Shown here: piece after piece, positions 16,010 to 24,424 of the stretch | How positions within the stretch are numbered: position 1 is the stretch's first letter | Layout of the letters: each line of letters opens with the position of its first letter | Origin: Flavobacterium sp. | GTDB lineage: Bacteria; Bacteroidota; Bacteroidia; Flavobacteriales; Flavobacteriaceae | Direction of reading: 5' to 3' | Assembly (NCBI GenBank): GCA_015478765.1 | Contig: JADMKR010000070.1 | Span: 1 to 34,829 of the forward strand | Length of the DNA stretch: 34,829 nucleotides | Translations under genes and position numbers: made by a program | Notes under the pieces: model-generated | Told to the model about the DNA's origin: nothing | The model's database searches: none | What the model saw: the letters and a program-made list of their open reading frames with translations, nothing else

Positions 16010-19000
16010 TTACTGTTTAACCACTTTAAAAGTCTTGCTTACTCCGTCGGCAGTAGCTTTGACGATGTAAGTTCCAGAAGGCAACGCCGACATGTCGACA
16101 CTGCTCTCAGTGGCATTAATATTCTGAATAATTACCTGTTGACCCAGTACATTGAATACAGAGATCGCGGAAATAATACCAGAATGTTTAACTCTCAATA
16201 CATCTTTTACCGGGTTAGGATAATAGTCGAATGCATCAATAGTAAACGTATCGGTACTTAACGAGGAATCATATGCAGATATGGCAAACGGGCCTTCATT
16301 GTCATTTCCGTACTCATAAACTCGTACGTAAATGGTACTTCCAGGTACTTGACCTGAAACTGTCAGAAGCGAGTACGCTCCTGTTGCCGCACCATCATCA
16401 TCACAGCTAATTTGAGTCAGCGCACCGCATGTGCCACTATATGCAGTTATAACCGTATCAACTCCGGTACCAACTGTTGGGTTACCAGTTTCGATTGTAA
16501 GGCTTCCACTTGCAGGCACAACGGCAGTAAACCAAACGTCGCCACCTGAAAAACCGAAACATGTTGTTGGCGTCGGTTCGCTTGAAGTGGTTGCGCCTGC
16601 ACTTGAGGCATCCACCACGTTATCAGCATATACCCCACCCGCTGTTAAAGCGGTAGCATTGGCACAGTCGTCATTTGACGGCGGCGGCGGCGGTGTTCCA
16701 ACACATATGTTGAAATTTGTACGTGACGTTGTACTAAACGTGTAAACACGCACATAGTAAGTTGAACCAACTGTAAGACCGGAAACATTCATAGTATTCG
16801 GATCGCTACACTGTACCGAGGTAAGGGTTCCACAAGTTCCTGAAAGGATCTGCATATACATATCGGTAGAAGTTCCCGTGAACGCCACTACATTTGATAA
16901 AGCAATGCGGTGTGCAGTATTGGTAGCCACAAAGCTGAACCATACATCGTCGTCAGGATTACCGGAACAAGGAGTTGCAGCCATCGATTCAGTGGCGCCA
17001 GCCGTAGTTCCAGCTGTAACAACACCACATAAGTAATCAGGATTAACAGTTAAGGAAACCGCTCCGTCGCAATTGTCATTGACAGGTGCAGGTTGTGGTG
17101 GCGGTTCTGTTCCAACACATATGTTGAAATTTGTACGCGACGTAGTACCGAAAGTGTAAACGCGTACGTAGTAAGTTGATCCAACTGTAAGACCTGTAGA
17201 ATTCATAGTATTAGGATCGCTGCATTGTACCGAAGTTAGGGTACCACAAGCTCCTGATAAAAGCTGCATATACATATCTGTCGAAGTTCCGGAAACGTTT
17301 ACAACATCAGAGATAGCGATGCGGTGTGCCGTTGCGGTCGCGACGAAACTAAACCATACATCATCATCAGGATTTCCTGAACATGGCGTCGCAGCCATAG
17401 ACTCTGTAGCACCACCTGTAGTTCCAGCTGTTACAGCCCCGCATAAGTAATCGGGATTAACAGTTAATGAAACAGCGGCATCGCAGTTGTCGTTAGCCGG
17501 TGGTGGCGGTGGCGGTGGTGGTGTCCCAACACAAATATTGAACGTCTGACGCGCTGTAGCATAATAGCTATATACGCGAACGTAGTAAGTGTTACCTACA
17601 GTAAGACCAGTAGTATCCATAGTATTCGGATCGCTACATTGTACCGAAGTAAGAGTTCCGCAAGCTCCTGATAAAATTTGCATATACATGTCGGTGGAAG
17701 TACCTGTTACAGCAACCACATTCGATATAACGATTTGGTGAGCCGTAGCTGTAGCTACAAAGCTAAACCATACATCATCGTCGGGGTTACCGTAACATGG
17801 TGTTGCAGCCATCGACTCGGTAGCGCCAACTGTTGTTCCAGATGTTACAGAACCACAAAGAAGATCAGGATTTACTGTTAAGGAAACCGCAGCATCGCAA
17901 TTATCATTTGCCGGCGGAACCGCCAAAGTAGTAAATGCTGATACAGCCGACCAATCGCTTACGGTGCCAGCGCACTCTGACTGAACGTAAAACTCATACG
18001 CCGTCTCAGGCGTCAGTCCTGTAAGCGTATATGGATTCGTAGTAACTGTAATTACGGTTCCGGTTCCAGGGGTGAATCCTGCCGGACCGTATTCTATATC
18101 CCATGATGAGCCTGAATTACTGTCAGTCCAGCCTAGTACCGCCGATGTGCTTGTAACAGAGGTTGAAGTAAGGCTTGAAGGCACGGCACAATCCGGTGTA
18201 AGTTGTAGGCTAAAATCGTCAAATGCAACATACCAGGAAGCGGTATTGGTGGAGTTTACCCTAACTGCAAAATAGTATACGCCCGAAGTCGTAGGAACAA
18301 ACGTACGTCGCATTTCGTTATATGATACAATAGCCGTTGAGCCTGTACCAGGAATTGTGTACCCGGCACCTAGCTGTGTAGCACCGGTTGAAGTCTGATC
18401 TGTATTATAAAACATATCGACAACCCATCCCGTATGGTTATCACCTTGAACAAACGTTGATAAATCATACGAAGTACCTGCTTCAAGATCGAAACCAGGA
18501 GTCCACATATATTCGTCGGTAGCCAAATAATAAATACGAAGGTAATTAGAGCCTGAATATGCTGTGTTATACGTGGTGGCACTGGATGTTGACCAATCGC
18601 CATTTTCTTTACTCCAGCACGGAGGAAAAGTATTGGTTCCTAATCCGGTTAGCGCATCAAAATTTTCAGTCCACGGCAATGTGGTTATAGGAGCACATAA
18701 TGTCGTAAATAACATCGGACCCGCCCATGCACTTTCGCTGTCACCACAATCCGACTGCACGTAAAAGCTGTATGATGTGTTACCATCCAGGCCGTCAATA
18801 AAATGTGGACTAGTAACATTGTTAACTATAGTACCTGCTCCCGGGGTAAAGCCGGTAATTCCGTATTCTATATTCCATTCAGTTGCGTCACCTGCCTCAG
18901 TCCACTCCAGGTTAGCTGAATCATCGGTAATGTTAGTAGCCTCCAACTCAGTCGGTGCCGCACAATCCGGCGTCAACTCCAATACGAAGTCATCAAATGC

Positions 19001-20386
19001 AACATACCAAGCGGCTGTCGACGGCTGATTAACTCGCAATCCAAAGTAATAAGTTCCGGTAGTTGTTGGAACGAAAGTACGTCGCATTTCTACGTAAGGC
19101 TGAATGACTTGTGCAGGTCCGGTTGGCGAACTGCCAGGAACATTGTAAGACGCTCCAAGCTGTGTGGCTCCTGTTGCAGATGCAGAAGTGTTATAGAACA
19201 TGTCCACAACCCAGCCCGTGTAATTGTCACCTTGTACAAACGTAGAAAAATCATATGATGTTCCCGCCTGGAGTTCAAATGCAGGGGTCCACATATATTC
19301 ATCAAGTGCGTTCCAAGAATTTCGCAGGTAATTCGCACCTGAACGTGGTGTATTATAGGTCGTACCGCTGTTAGAAGCCCAGTCGCCATTCTCTTCCGTC
19401 CAGCAAGGAGGGAAACTGTTCGTTCCAACCGTAGCCAAACCATCAAAATTTTCCGACCAAGGCAGCGTTGTTATGGCTACGCAAGGAGTAGTAAAGGTTG
19501 TGGTTACCCAAATCGATTCATCATCGGTTCCACAAACCGCTCTTAAGTAGGCGACATAATCAGTTGCCGGCGAAACTGCAACATCAATTGCTTCAGCTGC
19601 CGACACTATGGTTCCCGAAGTTGGCGCTGGTGATGATGCAGGTACAACTGCATATTCCCAACTTGTTTCGGCACCACCTGCAGTCCAGCTAAGATCTACG
19701 TCGAACGCAGTTACATTTGCAGATGCAAACGCAGTTGGAGCCGGACAACTAACAGTAAAATCGAAACCTATTAAAGGTCTTCTGTAGTTACTTGAACCTA
19801 GTGTTGCCGGAACAGTAGCAGTAATGTTGTTTGAGTATTTTGTTGTGTTGTTATTACCTGTATCGATACAAGGATTTGTATACTCATAATTCCAGGTCAT
19901 AGAGGTGCTGGCTTCCAAATTTCTGTACTCGGTGAACATCGCTAAGTTTTGCGTACCCGAATAAGTGAAATTTGTAGAAAAAGGAAAGCTTTTCCAACCG
20001 GCTGTCGAACCAGTGGGACCAGCGGGGTTACCTTCATACACGAGGGTTGCGCCAGCGGTGGCAGTTGCCCAATCCAAAGCACCCGCGCCCCAATCAGTTG
20101 ACGGAACTTCCATTAAATAGATGCGGAGATTGGGATTACCGCTCATGCTTCCGGTGGCCGTCACTCTACTGAAGTAAATCGACGTGAGTTCCTGCCCAAT
20201 AATCCCGGTCAACTGCGATACCGGATAGATAATCGCTGTCCTGCTCGTCGCATTGGCAGTCGCCACGCTATACATCGGACCGTAGGTATTTGTTCCGAGA
20301 GGGATGGAGCATTCAGGCGTCGTAAAAATCTGACCGTAAGAGAAACCACTTACGAGCAGCAATAACGCTAAAGTAAAATTCTTCAT
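16010..20386 (-). CDS. Large repeat-containing secreted protein with T9SS type A sorting domain
   Basis: The protein has 1458 residues from the ATG at 20386, where the signal peptide MKNFTLALLLLVSGFSYGQ begins. ATG codons further up would bury that signal. Approximate layout: signal 1-19; an unrecognised N-domain to 205; fibronectin III 1 at 210-300; MAM-like (cleaved-adhesin-like) domain 1 at 304-470; fibronectin III 2 to 560; MAM-like domain 2 at 564-725; fibronectin III 3 at 732-815; three near-identical PPC-like units at about 820-955, 958-1092 and 1095-1230, joined by Pro-rich linkers; a fourth, diverged unit at 1235-1370 that matches the PPC-like domain of the neighbouring cargo protein; and the T9SS sorting domain at 1385-1458. 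It is likely a surface adhesin. No enzyme domain was seen. Confidence 0.9.
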   Translation of the reverse strand: MKNFTLALLLLVSGFSYGQIFTTPECSIPLGTNTYGPMYSVATANATSRTAIIYPVSQLTGIIGQELTSIYFSRVTATGSMSGNPNLRIYLMEVPSTDWGAGALDWATATAGATLVYEGNPAGPTGSTAGWKSFPFSTNFTYSGTQNLAMFTEYRNLEASTSMTWNYEYTNPCIDTGNNNTTKYSNNITATVPATLGSSNYRRPLIGFDFTVSCPAPTAFASANVTAFDVDLSWTAGGAETSWEYAVVPASSPAPTSGTIVSAAEAIDVAVSPATDYVAYLRAVCGTDDESIWVTTTFTTPCVAITTLPWSENFDGLATVGTNSFPPCWTEENGDWASNSGTTYNTPRSGANYLRNSWNALDEYMWTPAFELQAGTSYDFSTFVQGDNYTGWVVDMFYNTSASATGATQLGASYNVPGSSPTGPAQVIQPYVEMRRTFVPTTTGTYYFGLRVNQPSTAAWYVAFDDFVLELTPDCAAPTELEATNITDDSANLEWTEAGDATEWNIEYGITGFTPGAGTIVNNVTSPHFIDGLDGNTSYSFYVQSDCGDSESAWAGPMLFTTLCAPITTLPWTENFDALTGLGTNTFPPCWSKENGDWSTSSATTYNTAYSGSNYLRIYYLATDEYMWTPGFDLEAGTSYDLSTFVQGDNHTGWVVDMFYNTDQTSTGATQLGAGYTIPGTGSTAIVSYNEMRRTFVPTTSGVYYFAVRVNSTNTASWYVAFDDFSLQLTPDCAVPSSLTSTSVTSTSAVLGWTDSNSGSSWDIEYGPAGFTPGTGTVITVTTNPYTLTGLTPETAYEFYVQSECAGTVSDWSAVSAFTTLAVPPANDNCDAAVSLTVNPDLLCGSVTSGTTVGATESMAATPCYGNPDDDVWFSFVATATAHQIVISNVVAVTGTSTDMYMQILSGACGTLTSVQCSDPNTMDTTGLTVGNTYYVRVYSYYATARQTFNICVGTPPPPPPPPANDNCDAAVSLTVNPDYLCGAVTAGTTGGATESMAATPCSGNPDDDVWFSFVATATAHRIAISDVVNVSGTSTDMYMQLLSGACGTLTSVQCSDPNTMNSTGLTVGSTYYVRVYTFGTTSRTNFNICVGTEPPPQPAPVNDNCDGAVSLTVNPDYLCGVVTAGTTAGATESMAATPCSGNPDDDVWFSFVATNTAHRIALSNVVAFTGTSTDMYMQILSGTCGTLTSVQCSDPNTMNVSGLTVGSTYYVRVYTFSTTSRTNFNICVGTPPPPPSNDDCANATALTAGGVYADNVVDASSAGATTSSEPTPTTCFGFSGGDVWFTAVVPASGSLTIETGNPTVGTGVDTVITAYSGTCGALTQISCDDDGAATGAYSLLTVSGQVPGSTIYVRVYEYGNDNEGPFAISAYDSSLSTDTFTIDAFDYYPNPVKDVLRVKHSGIISAISVFNVLGQQVIIQNINATESSVDMSALPSGTYIVKATADGVSKTFKVVKQ
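16698..17923 (-). repeat. Three tandem ~412-bp repeats inside the T9SS cargo gene
   Basis: Three direct repeats, about 16698-17101, 17107-17515 and 17521-17923, encode near-identical beta-sandwich units beginning NDNCDAAVSLTVNPD and containing GNPDDDVWFSFVAT, CGTLTSVQCSDPNTM and TYYVRVY. The period is about 412 bases. The first two units are closest to each other (for example ACACATATGTTGAAATTTGT occurs in both), which suggests recent duplication. Between units, runs of GGN triplets on the plus strand encode polyproline. Confidence 0.9.
17930..19480 (-). repeat. Two tandem ~780-bp MAM-like plus fibronectin III modules
   Basis: The stretch holds two direct copies (about 17930-18695 and 18700-19480) of a composite module. 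Each starts with ITTLPW-[ST]-ENFD, continues through FPPCW, ENGDW, STFVQGDN, GWVVDMFYNT, MRRTFVPTT and AWYVAFDDF, and ends in a fibronectin III domain with FYVQS and FTTL. They are more diverged than the three 412-bp units, so they are an older duplication. Confidence 0.85.
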
Positions 20387-20414
20387 AAGATTTTGCATAT
20401 AATTTGTTAATATG

Positions 20415-20445
20415 TAAATATAAACCATATAATAGAGCAGTGCAA
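20415..20445 (-). promoter_or_regulatory. Promoter candidate for the large T9SS cargo gene
   Basis: On the minus strand TTG (20445-20443) is separated by 20 bases from TATATTTA (20422-20415), which matches TAnnTTTG at all but the last base. It lies 29 bases before the ATG at 20386. This supports that start over the one at 20452, which lies upstream of this box. Confidence 0.5.
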
Positions 20446-20577
20446 TTGGCAATAATTTTTTAGTGCATGTTTATAAGATTAACAAAATAGACGCGTCATT
20501 AACAGAATTTATATTCAATACCTGCAGAAATCTTTTACAAATCACATAAAAAATGATTGATAGCGCATTTTAACAAT

Positions 20578-20607
20578 AAAAAATCCGGAACATGTCCGGA
20601 TTTTTTA
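20578..20607 (-). terminator. Terminator of fabV
   Basis: TCCGGA (20584-20589) and TCCGGA (20595-20600), a self-complementary hexamer, pair around a 5-base ACATG loop. The stem is lengthened by AAA/TTT. A-rich and T-rich flanks lie on both sides, so it may work in both directions. It follows the fabV stop by about 15 bases. Confidence 0.88.
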
Positions 20608-20621
20608 CTGAGTTTATTGGA

Positions 20622-21815
20622 TTATTCGCTAATACTTGGTATCGGCACTTGTTCATCGGTGTCCTTTTCATAATCGACACCCTCGACATCGAACCCAAAT
20701 AAATTGTAAAAATCCTTCCGATAACCTTCGAGATCGGCGATTTCGGAGAGATTATCAGAATTGGCCTGCTCCCACAGTTCGGCCACCCGGCGTTGAACAT
20801 CTTCCCGCATTTCCAGATCGTCGATCCGGATACGTCCCTTTTCATCTACAGGGATTTCACCACCGGTAAAAAGGCGTTCCTGATACAAGCGCTGAATTTG
20901 CTCGATGCATCCCTCATGCAAGCCTTTTGCTTTCATAGTTTGATACAGAAGTGAAATGTAGAGTGGGATAACCGGAATGGCAGAACTGGCCTGTGTCACA
21001 AGCGCTTTGTTTACAGATACATATGCTTTCCCATTTAAATCTTTTAATTTTTCGGCAATCTCAAATGCAGTCGCTTCGAGATGATCCTTGGCCTTGCCAA
21101 TGGTGCCATTTCGATAAACAGCTTCCGTCAACGATGATCCAATATAAGAATAGGCGACCGTCATTGCTCCATCGGCCAATAAGTTTTCACTCTTAAGCGC
21201 ATCGATCCACATCGACCAATCTTCACCCCCCATCACGATTACAGTATTTTCGATATCGTCATCGGCACTGGGCTGAATCGATATTTCCGAAACCTTCCCC
21301 GTATGGAAATCAACTGTGTTGTTGGTAAAGACCTGGCCTATAGGCTTTAGAACCGAACGGTGCGTGACGCCTGTTTTCGGATGCGTACGGACCGGTGAAG
21401 CCAAACTGTAGATAATCAGATCGACTTGTCCGAGATCCGTTTTGATCAATTCGATGACCTGTTGTTTGATCTCATCTGAAAAAGCATCGCCATTGATACT
21501 TTTGGCATACAAACCGGCGTCATGTGCTTCCTTTTCAAAGGCGGCTGTGTTATACCAGCCGGGCGACGCTGTCTTGCCTTCTGCAGGTGGTTTTTCAAAG
21601 AACACACCTACAGTGGCTGCGTCCGATCCGAAGGCGCTGGTAATTCTCGAAGCAAGTCCAAAACCGGTGGATGCACCAATGACGAGCACCTTTTTGGCAC
21701 CGTCTATTTTTCCTTTCGATTTAACGTATTCTATTTGATTTTTTACATTCTGCGCTGCACCATCGGGATGGGCGGTCAGGCAGATAAAGCCTCTCATTCT
21801 GGGTTCAATTATCAT
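20622..21815 (-). CDS. fabV: Enoyl-ACP reductase FabV (trans-2-enoyl reductase)
   Basis: FabV reduces trans-2-enoyl-ACP (or -CoA) with NADH in the last step of each fatty acid elongation cycle. The 397-residue length and the opening IIEPRMRGFICLTAHPDG are typical. The dinucleotide-binding loop GASTGFGLASR is at 47-57. The active site motif Tyr-(x)8-Lys, which separates FabV from the Tyr-(x)6-Lys of FabI, is Tyr234 with Lys243. The C-terminal segment GCIEQIQRLYQERL and RIRIDDLEM are also family blocks. The gene has its own promoter match within the end of recN and its own terminator, so it is probably a single-gene unit. By family knowledge FabV enzymes are less sensitive to triclosan than FabI. 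Confidence 0.96.
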   Translation of the reverse strand: MIIEPRMRGFICLTAHPDGAAQNVKNQIEYVKSKGKIDGAKKVLVIGASTGFGLASRITSAFGSDAATVGVFFEKPPAEGKTASPGWYNTAAFEKEAHDAGLYAKSINGDAFSDEIKQQVIELIKTDLGQVDLIIYSLASPVRTHPKTGVTHRSVLKPIGQVFTNNTVDFHTGKVSEISIQPSADDDIENTVIVMGGEDWSMWIDALKSENLLADGAMTVAYSYIGSSLTEAVYRNGTIGKAKDHLEATAFEIAEKLKDLNGKAYVSVNKALVTQASSAIPVIPLYISLLYQTMKAKGLHEGCIEQIQRLYQERLFTGGEIPVDEKGRIRIDDLEMREDVQRRVAELWEQANSDNLSEIADLEGYRKDFYNLFGFDVEGVDYEKDTDEQVPIPSISE

Positions 21816-21842
21816 CCTATTCTAAATTTTGATGTTCTTTAA

Positions 21843-21872
21843 CAAATATACCGCGATTATTTAATCCAACAA
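21843..21872 (-). promoter_or_regulatory. Promoter of fabV
   Basis: On the minus strand TATATTTG (21850-21843) matches TAnnTTTG exactly. A TTGTTG pair at 21872-21867 gives a TTG 19 bases upstream, the preferred spacing. The -33 part overlaps the last codons of recN. The box ends 27 bases before the fabV ATG, which leaves a short leader. Confidence 0.65.
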
Positions 21873-23513
21873 CGCTTTTGCATGATTTATGGCGGAATCG
21901 GTAATTACAGAACCCGACAGCATTTGCGCAATTTCATCAACCCTCTCCTGCCGGCTAAGCAGCTTTAATTCCGAATTGGTCTGATCATCAGTAACCGATT
22001 TATACACCTTATAATGAACTTTCCCTTTGGCCGCGATCTGAGGTAAGTGCGTGATGGCGAATACCTGCATTCCAGCGCTCATGCTTTTCATGATGTCACC
22101 CATCTTATTAGCGATTTCGCCTGAAACACCAGTGTCTATTTCGTCGAAAATAATCGTCGGTAATTTTGAATACTGCGCCAGTATCGATTTCACCGCCAGC
22201 ATAATCCGCGACATTTCGCCGCCTGAAGCGACTTTTTTAAGCTGCCCGAAATCAGACCCTTTATTGGCCGAAAATAAAAACTCAATATCATCAAGCCCGT
22301 TTTTATTCAGGACTTCGGTTTTATTAATTCGTATGCCAAACCGTGCGTTAGGCATCCCCAATTCGGACAAAATACCAATAAGTTGCTCCGATAAAATAGG
22401 GACCGCTAATGTGCGGCGTTCACTTATCGATGCTGCCAGCTTATGTAAGTGCTGCAGTTGCTTTGCGATCGCCACCGATAATGCTTCAATTTCTTCATCT
22501 ATCAAAAAAGCAGAATTACTTTTGCCTTCCAATTCGTTTTTCACCTGCAGCAACTCTTCGACTGTATTTACCTGATGTTTTTTTTGCAGGTTATAGATAG
22601 TTTGCAACTTTTGGTTGACCACTTCTAGTTGCATCGGATCGGCGGCCAGCGAATCTGACATGCGGGATGTTTCTTCAAAAATATCGTCCAGTTCAATTGC
22701 TGCGCTCACTATTCGATCGTGCAGCGGCTGAAATTCAACTGACAATCCGGCGAGTTTCTGCATCGCATTCCGCACCTCGCGCAGGTTCACCGATATTCCG
22801 TACTGTTCATCATTGGCCAAAGCCAGCACTTTAGCTATCTGCTCGCCAATCGACTCGACATTGCTCAGCAGTCCAAAACTGCGCTCAAGCTCCTGCTGCT
22901 CTCCGGCTTGCAAATTTGCCGATGCCAGTTCCTCCAACAGAAAATTGTTGTAGTCGTTCTCTGAACCAATAGTGCGAGCTTCTTCCTGCAGTTGCAAAAG
23001 TTGTCGCTGACTCTGTTTAAGTTTTGTATACGCTGATCGATATTCGGCTAGTAGTTCTGCATTTTGGGCGAGTGCATCAATAATGGCAAACTGAAATTCC
23101 TCTTCTGACAGCTCACGGGTTTGATGCTGTGAATGGACATCGATCAGAAAATTTCCCAGTTGTTGCAGTTCCTGCAGATTTACCGGACTATCATTGATGA
23201 AAGCGCGCGACTTTCCCGAAGGAAGGATTTCGCGCCGAATGATGGTTTCAGGGTCGTGATCGAGATCATTCTGACTGAAAAAGTCTTCCAGGTTGTAGTC
23301 ACCTATGCGGAAATGGGCTTCCACTATGCATTTTTGTTGCTTGTTCTTCAGCGCCGATAAATCAGCTCTTTTGCCAAGCACCAGTCCCAATGCGCCCAAT
23401 AAAATTGATTTTCCGGCGCCCGTTTCACCGGTTATTATAGAAAATCCATCGGAAAAATCAATCGACAGTTTATCGATCAAAGCGAAATTTTCGATGGAAA
23501 GTGAGGTTATCAT
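21861..23513 (-). CDS. recN: DNA repair protein RecN
   Basis: RecN is an SMC-like ATPase that gathers broken DNA ends during double-strand break repair. The protein has 550 residues, the usual length. The Walker A motif GETGAGKS is at 29-36 near the N-terminus. About 150-340 is a broken coiled coil with long Gln/Glu/Leu-rich runs. The ABC signature (VASGGEMSRIMLA) and the Walker B motif (IIFDEIDTGVSGE) lie in the C-terminal head, followed by FAITHLPQIA. It follows porD with a 23-base gap and closes the bamD-rpoZ-coaBC-porD-recN run. No SOS box was identified. Confidence 0.97.
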   Translation of the reverse strand: MITSLSIENFALIDKLSIDFSDGFSIITGETGAGKSILLGALGLVLGKRADLSALKNKQQKCIVEAHFRIGDYNLEDFFSQNDLDHDPETIIRREILPSGKSRAFINDSPVNLQELQQLGNFLIDVHSQHQTRELSEEEFQFAIIDALAQNAELLAEYRSAYTKLKQSQRQLLQLQEEARTIGSENDYNNFLLEELASANLQAGEQQELERSFGLLSNVESIGEQIAKVLALANDEQYGISVNLREVRNAMQKLAGLSVEFQPLHDRIVSAAIELDDIFEETSRMSDSLAADPMQLEVVNQKLQTIYNLQKKHQVNTVEELLQVKNELEGKSNSAFLIDEEIEALSVAIAKQLQHLHKLAASISERRTLAVPILSEQLIGILSELGMPNARFGIRINKTEVLNKNGLDDIEFLFSANKGSDFGQLKKVASGGEMSRIMLAVKSILAQYSKLPTIIFDEIDTGVSGEIANKMGDIMKSMSAGMQVFAITHLPQIAAKGKVHYKVYKSVTDDQTNSELKLLSRQERVDEIAQMLSGSVITDSAINHAKALLD

Positions 23514-23536
23514 TTAGTAAGGATTTCTGTCTACGC

Positions 23537-24424
23537 TTAAAATCGAATTTGCGACCACTTGGATGAATTCAACGGAGAAATGCGATTGAGATTATCTACC
23601 AAATCGGTAATCGGAACGCTCGGTCCGCCTGAAAATATGGAGACGATTTCATCCGATTTTGCATCAAAAAACACACGTGACAAAAAGGAATTAGGCCTGA
23701 CATTATTGATTTCCGAGAGCACAACCAGCGAATTCTTTATGTTTTCTTTCGCAGCGGTTAAATCCTGGGCCATCATGTCAAGTCCGGCAAAATGATATTG
23801 ATACATAGCGTCGCGGAAAGGATAAAATGTTTGCGACAACATATCCGTGATTAAAAAATAGCGTGTCTGATTTCCGTCGGCCTGATTCCAGCCCTTGAAG
23901 CCACTTTGCTGTGCCACGATCATGATCTCGCGCGCCATATCCAGATAGCCGCTTCCGCCACCCGGCGAAAACGTATCGGCATCCATGCCCAACATGACAA
24001 AACTGTAAAATGAAATGACCGACACTAAATTCGATTCGAATGCCGTCGGGTTGTAATTCAGATTCTGGAATTCGGTATACGAAAAGTTGAAGTTAAGGTC
24101 ATTGAAATTCAAAATGGGCGACGAATAGGTGGAATTGTACACCGGACGCGCCGACTGCACCTGAATGCTCGCCGTAAACTGGTTGCCGTTCATCTCGGTA
24201 ATATTGATGAACATTGAACAGTTGATCTTTTCATTTTGCGAGACTGCCTCACCCGACCAATCGGTTCGGTTCACAAAATCATTGAGCGATGTTTCCAGCG
24301 TTTTAAATATCTGGTTGTTGGTCGCCCCAACCCTATCTGCATTGACAACTACCGTGCAATTGAGCTGTTGCGCATTTACGGTAATAAATGCCAGCATTGC
24401 AATCAACGTGAATATTTTATGCAT
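23537..24424 (-). CDS. porD: Type IX secretion protein PorD (DUF4835)
   Basis: This 295-residue periplasmic or outer-membrane-associated protein of the DUF4835 family is named PorD in T9SS gene lists. A Sec signal peptide (MHKIFTLIAMLAFITVNAQQ) precedes LNCTVVVNADRV. PTAFESNLVSVISFYSFVML, GMDADTFSPGGGSGYLD and RYFLITDML are the family's conserved blocks, and the chain ends near SPLNSSKWSQIRF. Its exact part in secretion is not settled. The start overlaps the coaBC end by 8 bases, which suggests coupled expression. Two T9SS cargo genes lie downstream on the same strand. The name rests on family recognition; DUF4835 is certain in my reading, the PorD role less so. Confidence 0.85.
   Translation of the reverse strand: MHKIFTLIAMLAFITVNAQQLNCTVVVNADRVGATNNQIFKTLETSLNDFVNRTDWSGEAVSQNEKINCSMFINITEMNGNQFTASIQVQSARPVYNSTYSSPILNFNDLNFNFSYTEFQNLNYNPTAFESNLVSVISFYSFVMLGMDADTFSPGGGSGYLDMAREIMIVAQQSGFKGWNQADGNQTRYFLITDMLSQTFYPFRDAMYQYHFAGLDMMAQDLTAAKENIKNSLVVLSEINNVRPNSFLSRVFFDAKSDEIVSIFSGGPSVPITDLVDNLNRISPLNSSKWSQIRF

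Noticed and set aside
16698..19480. Tandem repeats considered as a CRISPR or satellite array
   Set aside because: The periods of about 412 and 780 bases are in frame and code for beta-sandwich domains, so they are protein-domain duplications.
22051..22575. 174-residue plus-strand ORF antisense to recN
   Set aside because: It lies wholly inside the intact recN gene, and its Ser/Ile-rich composition is that of a reverse-frame shadow, without family motifs.
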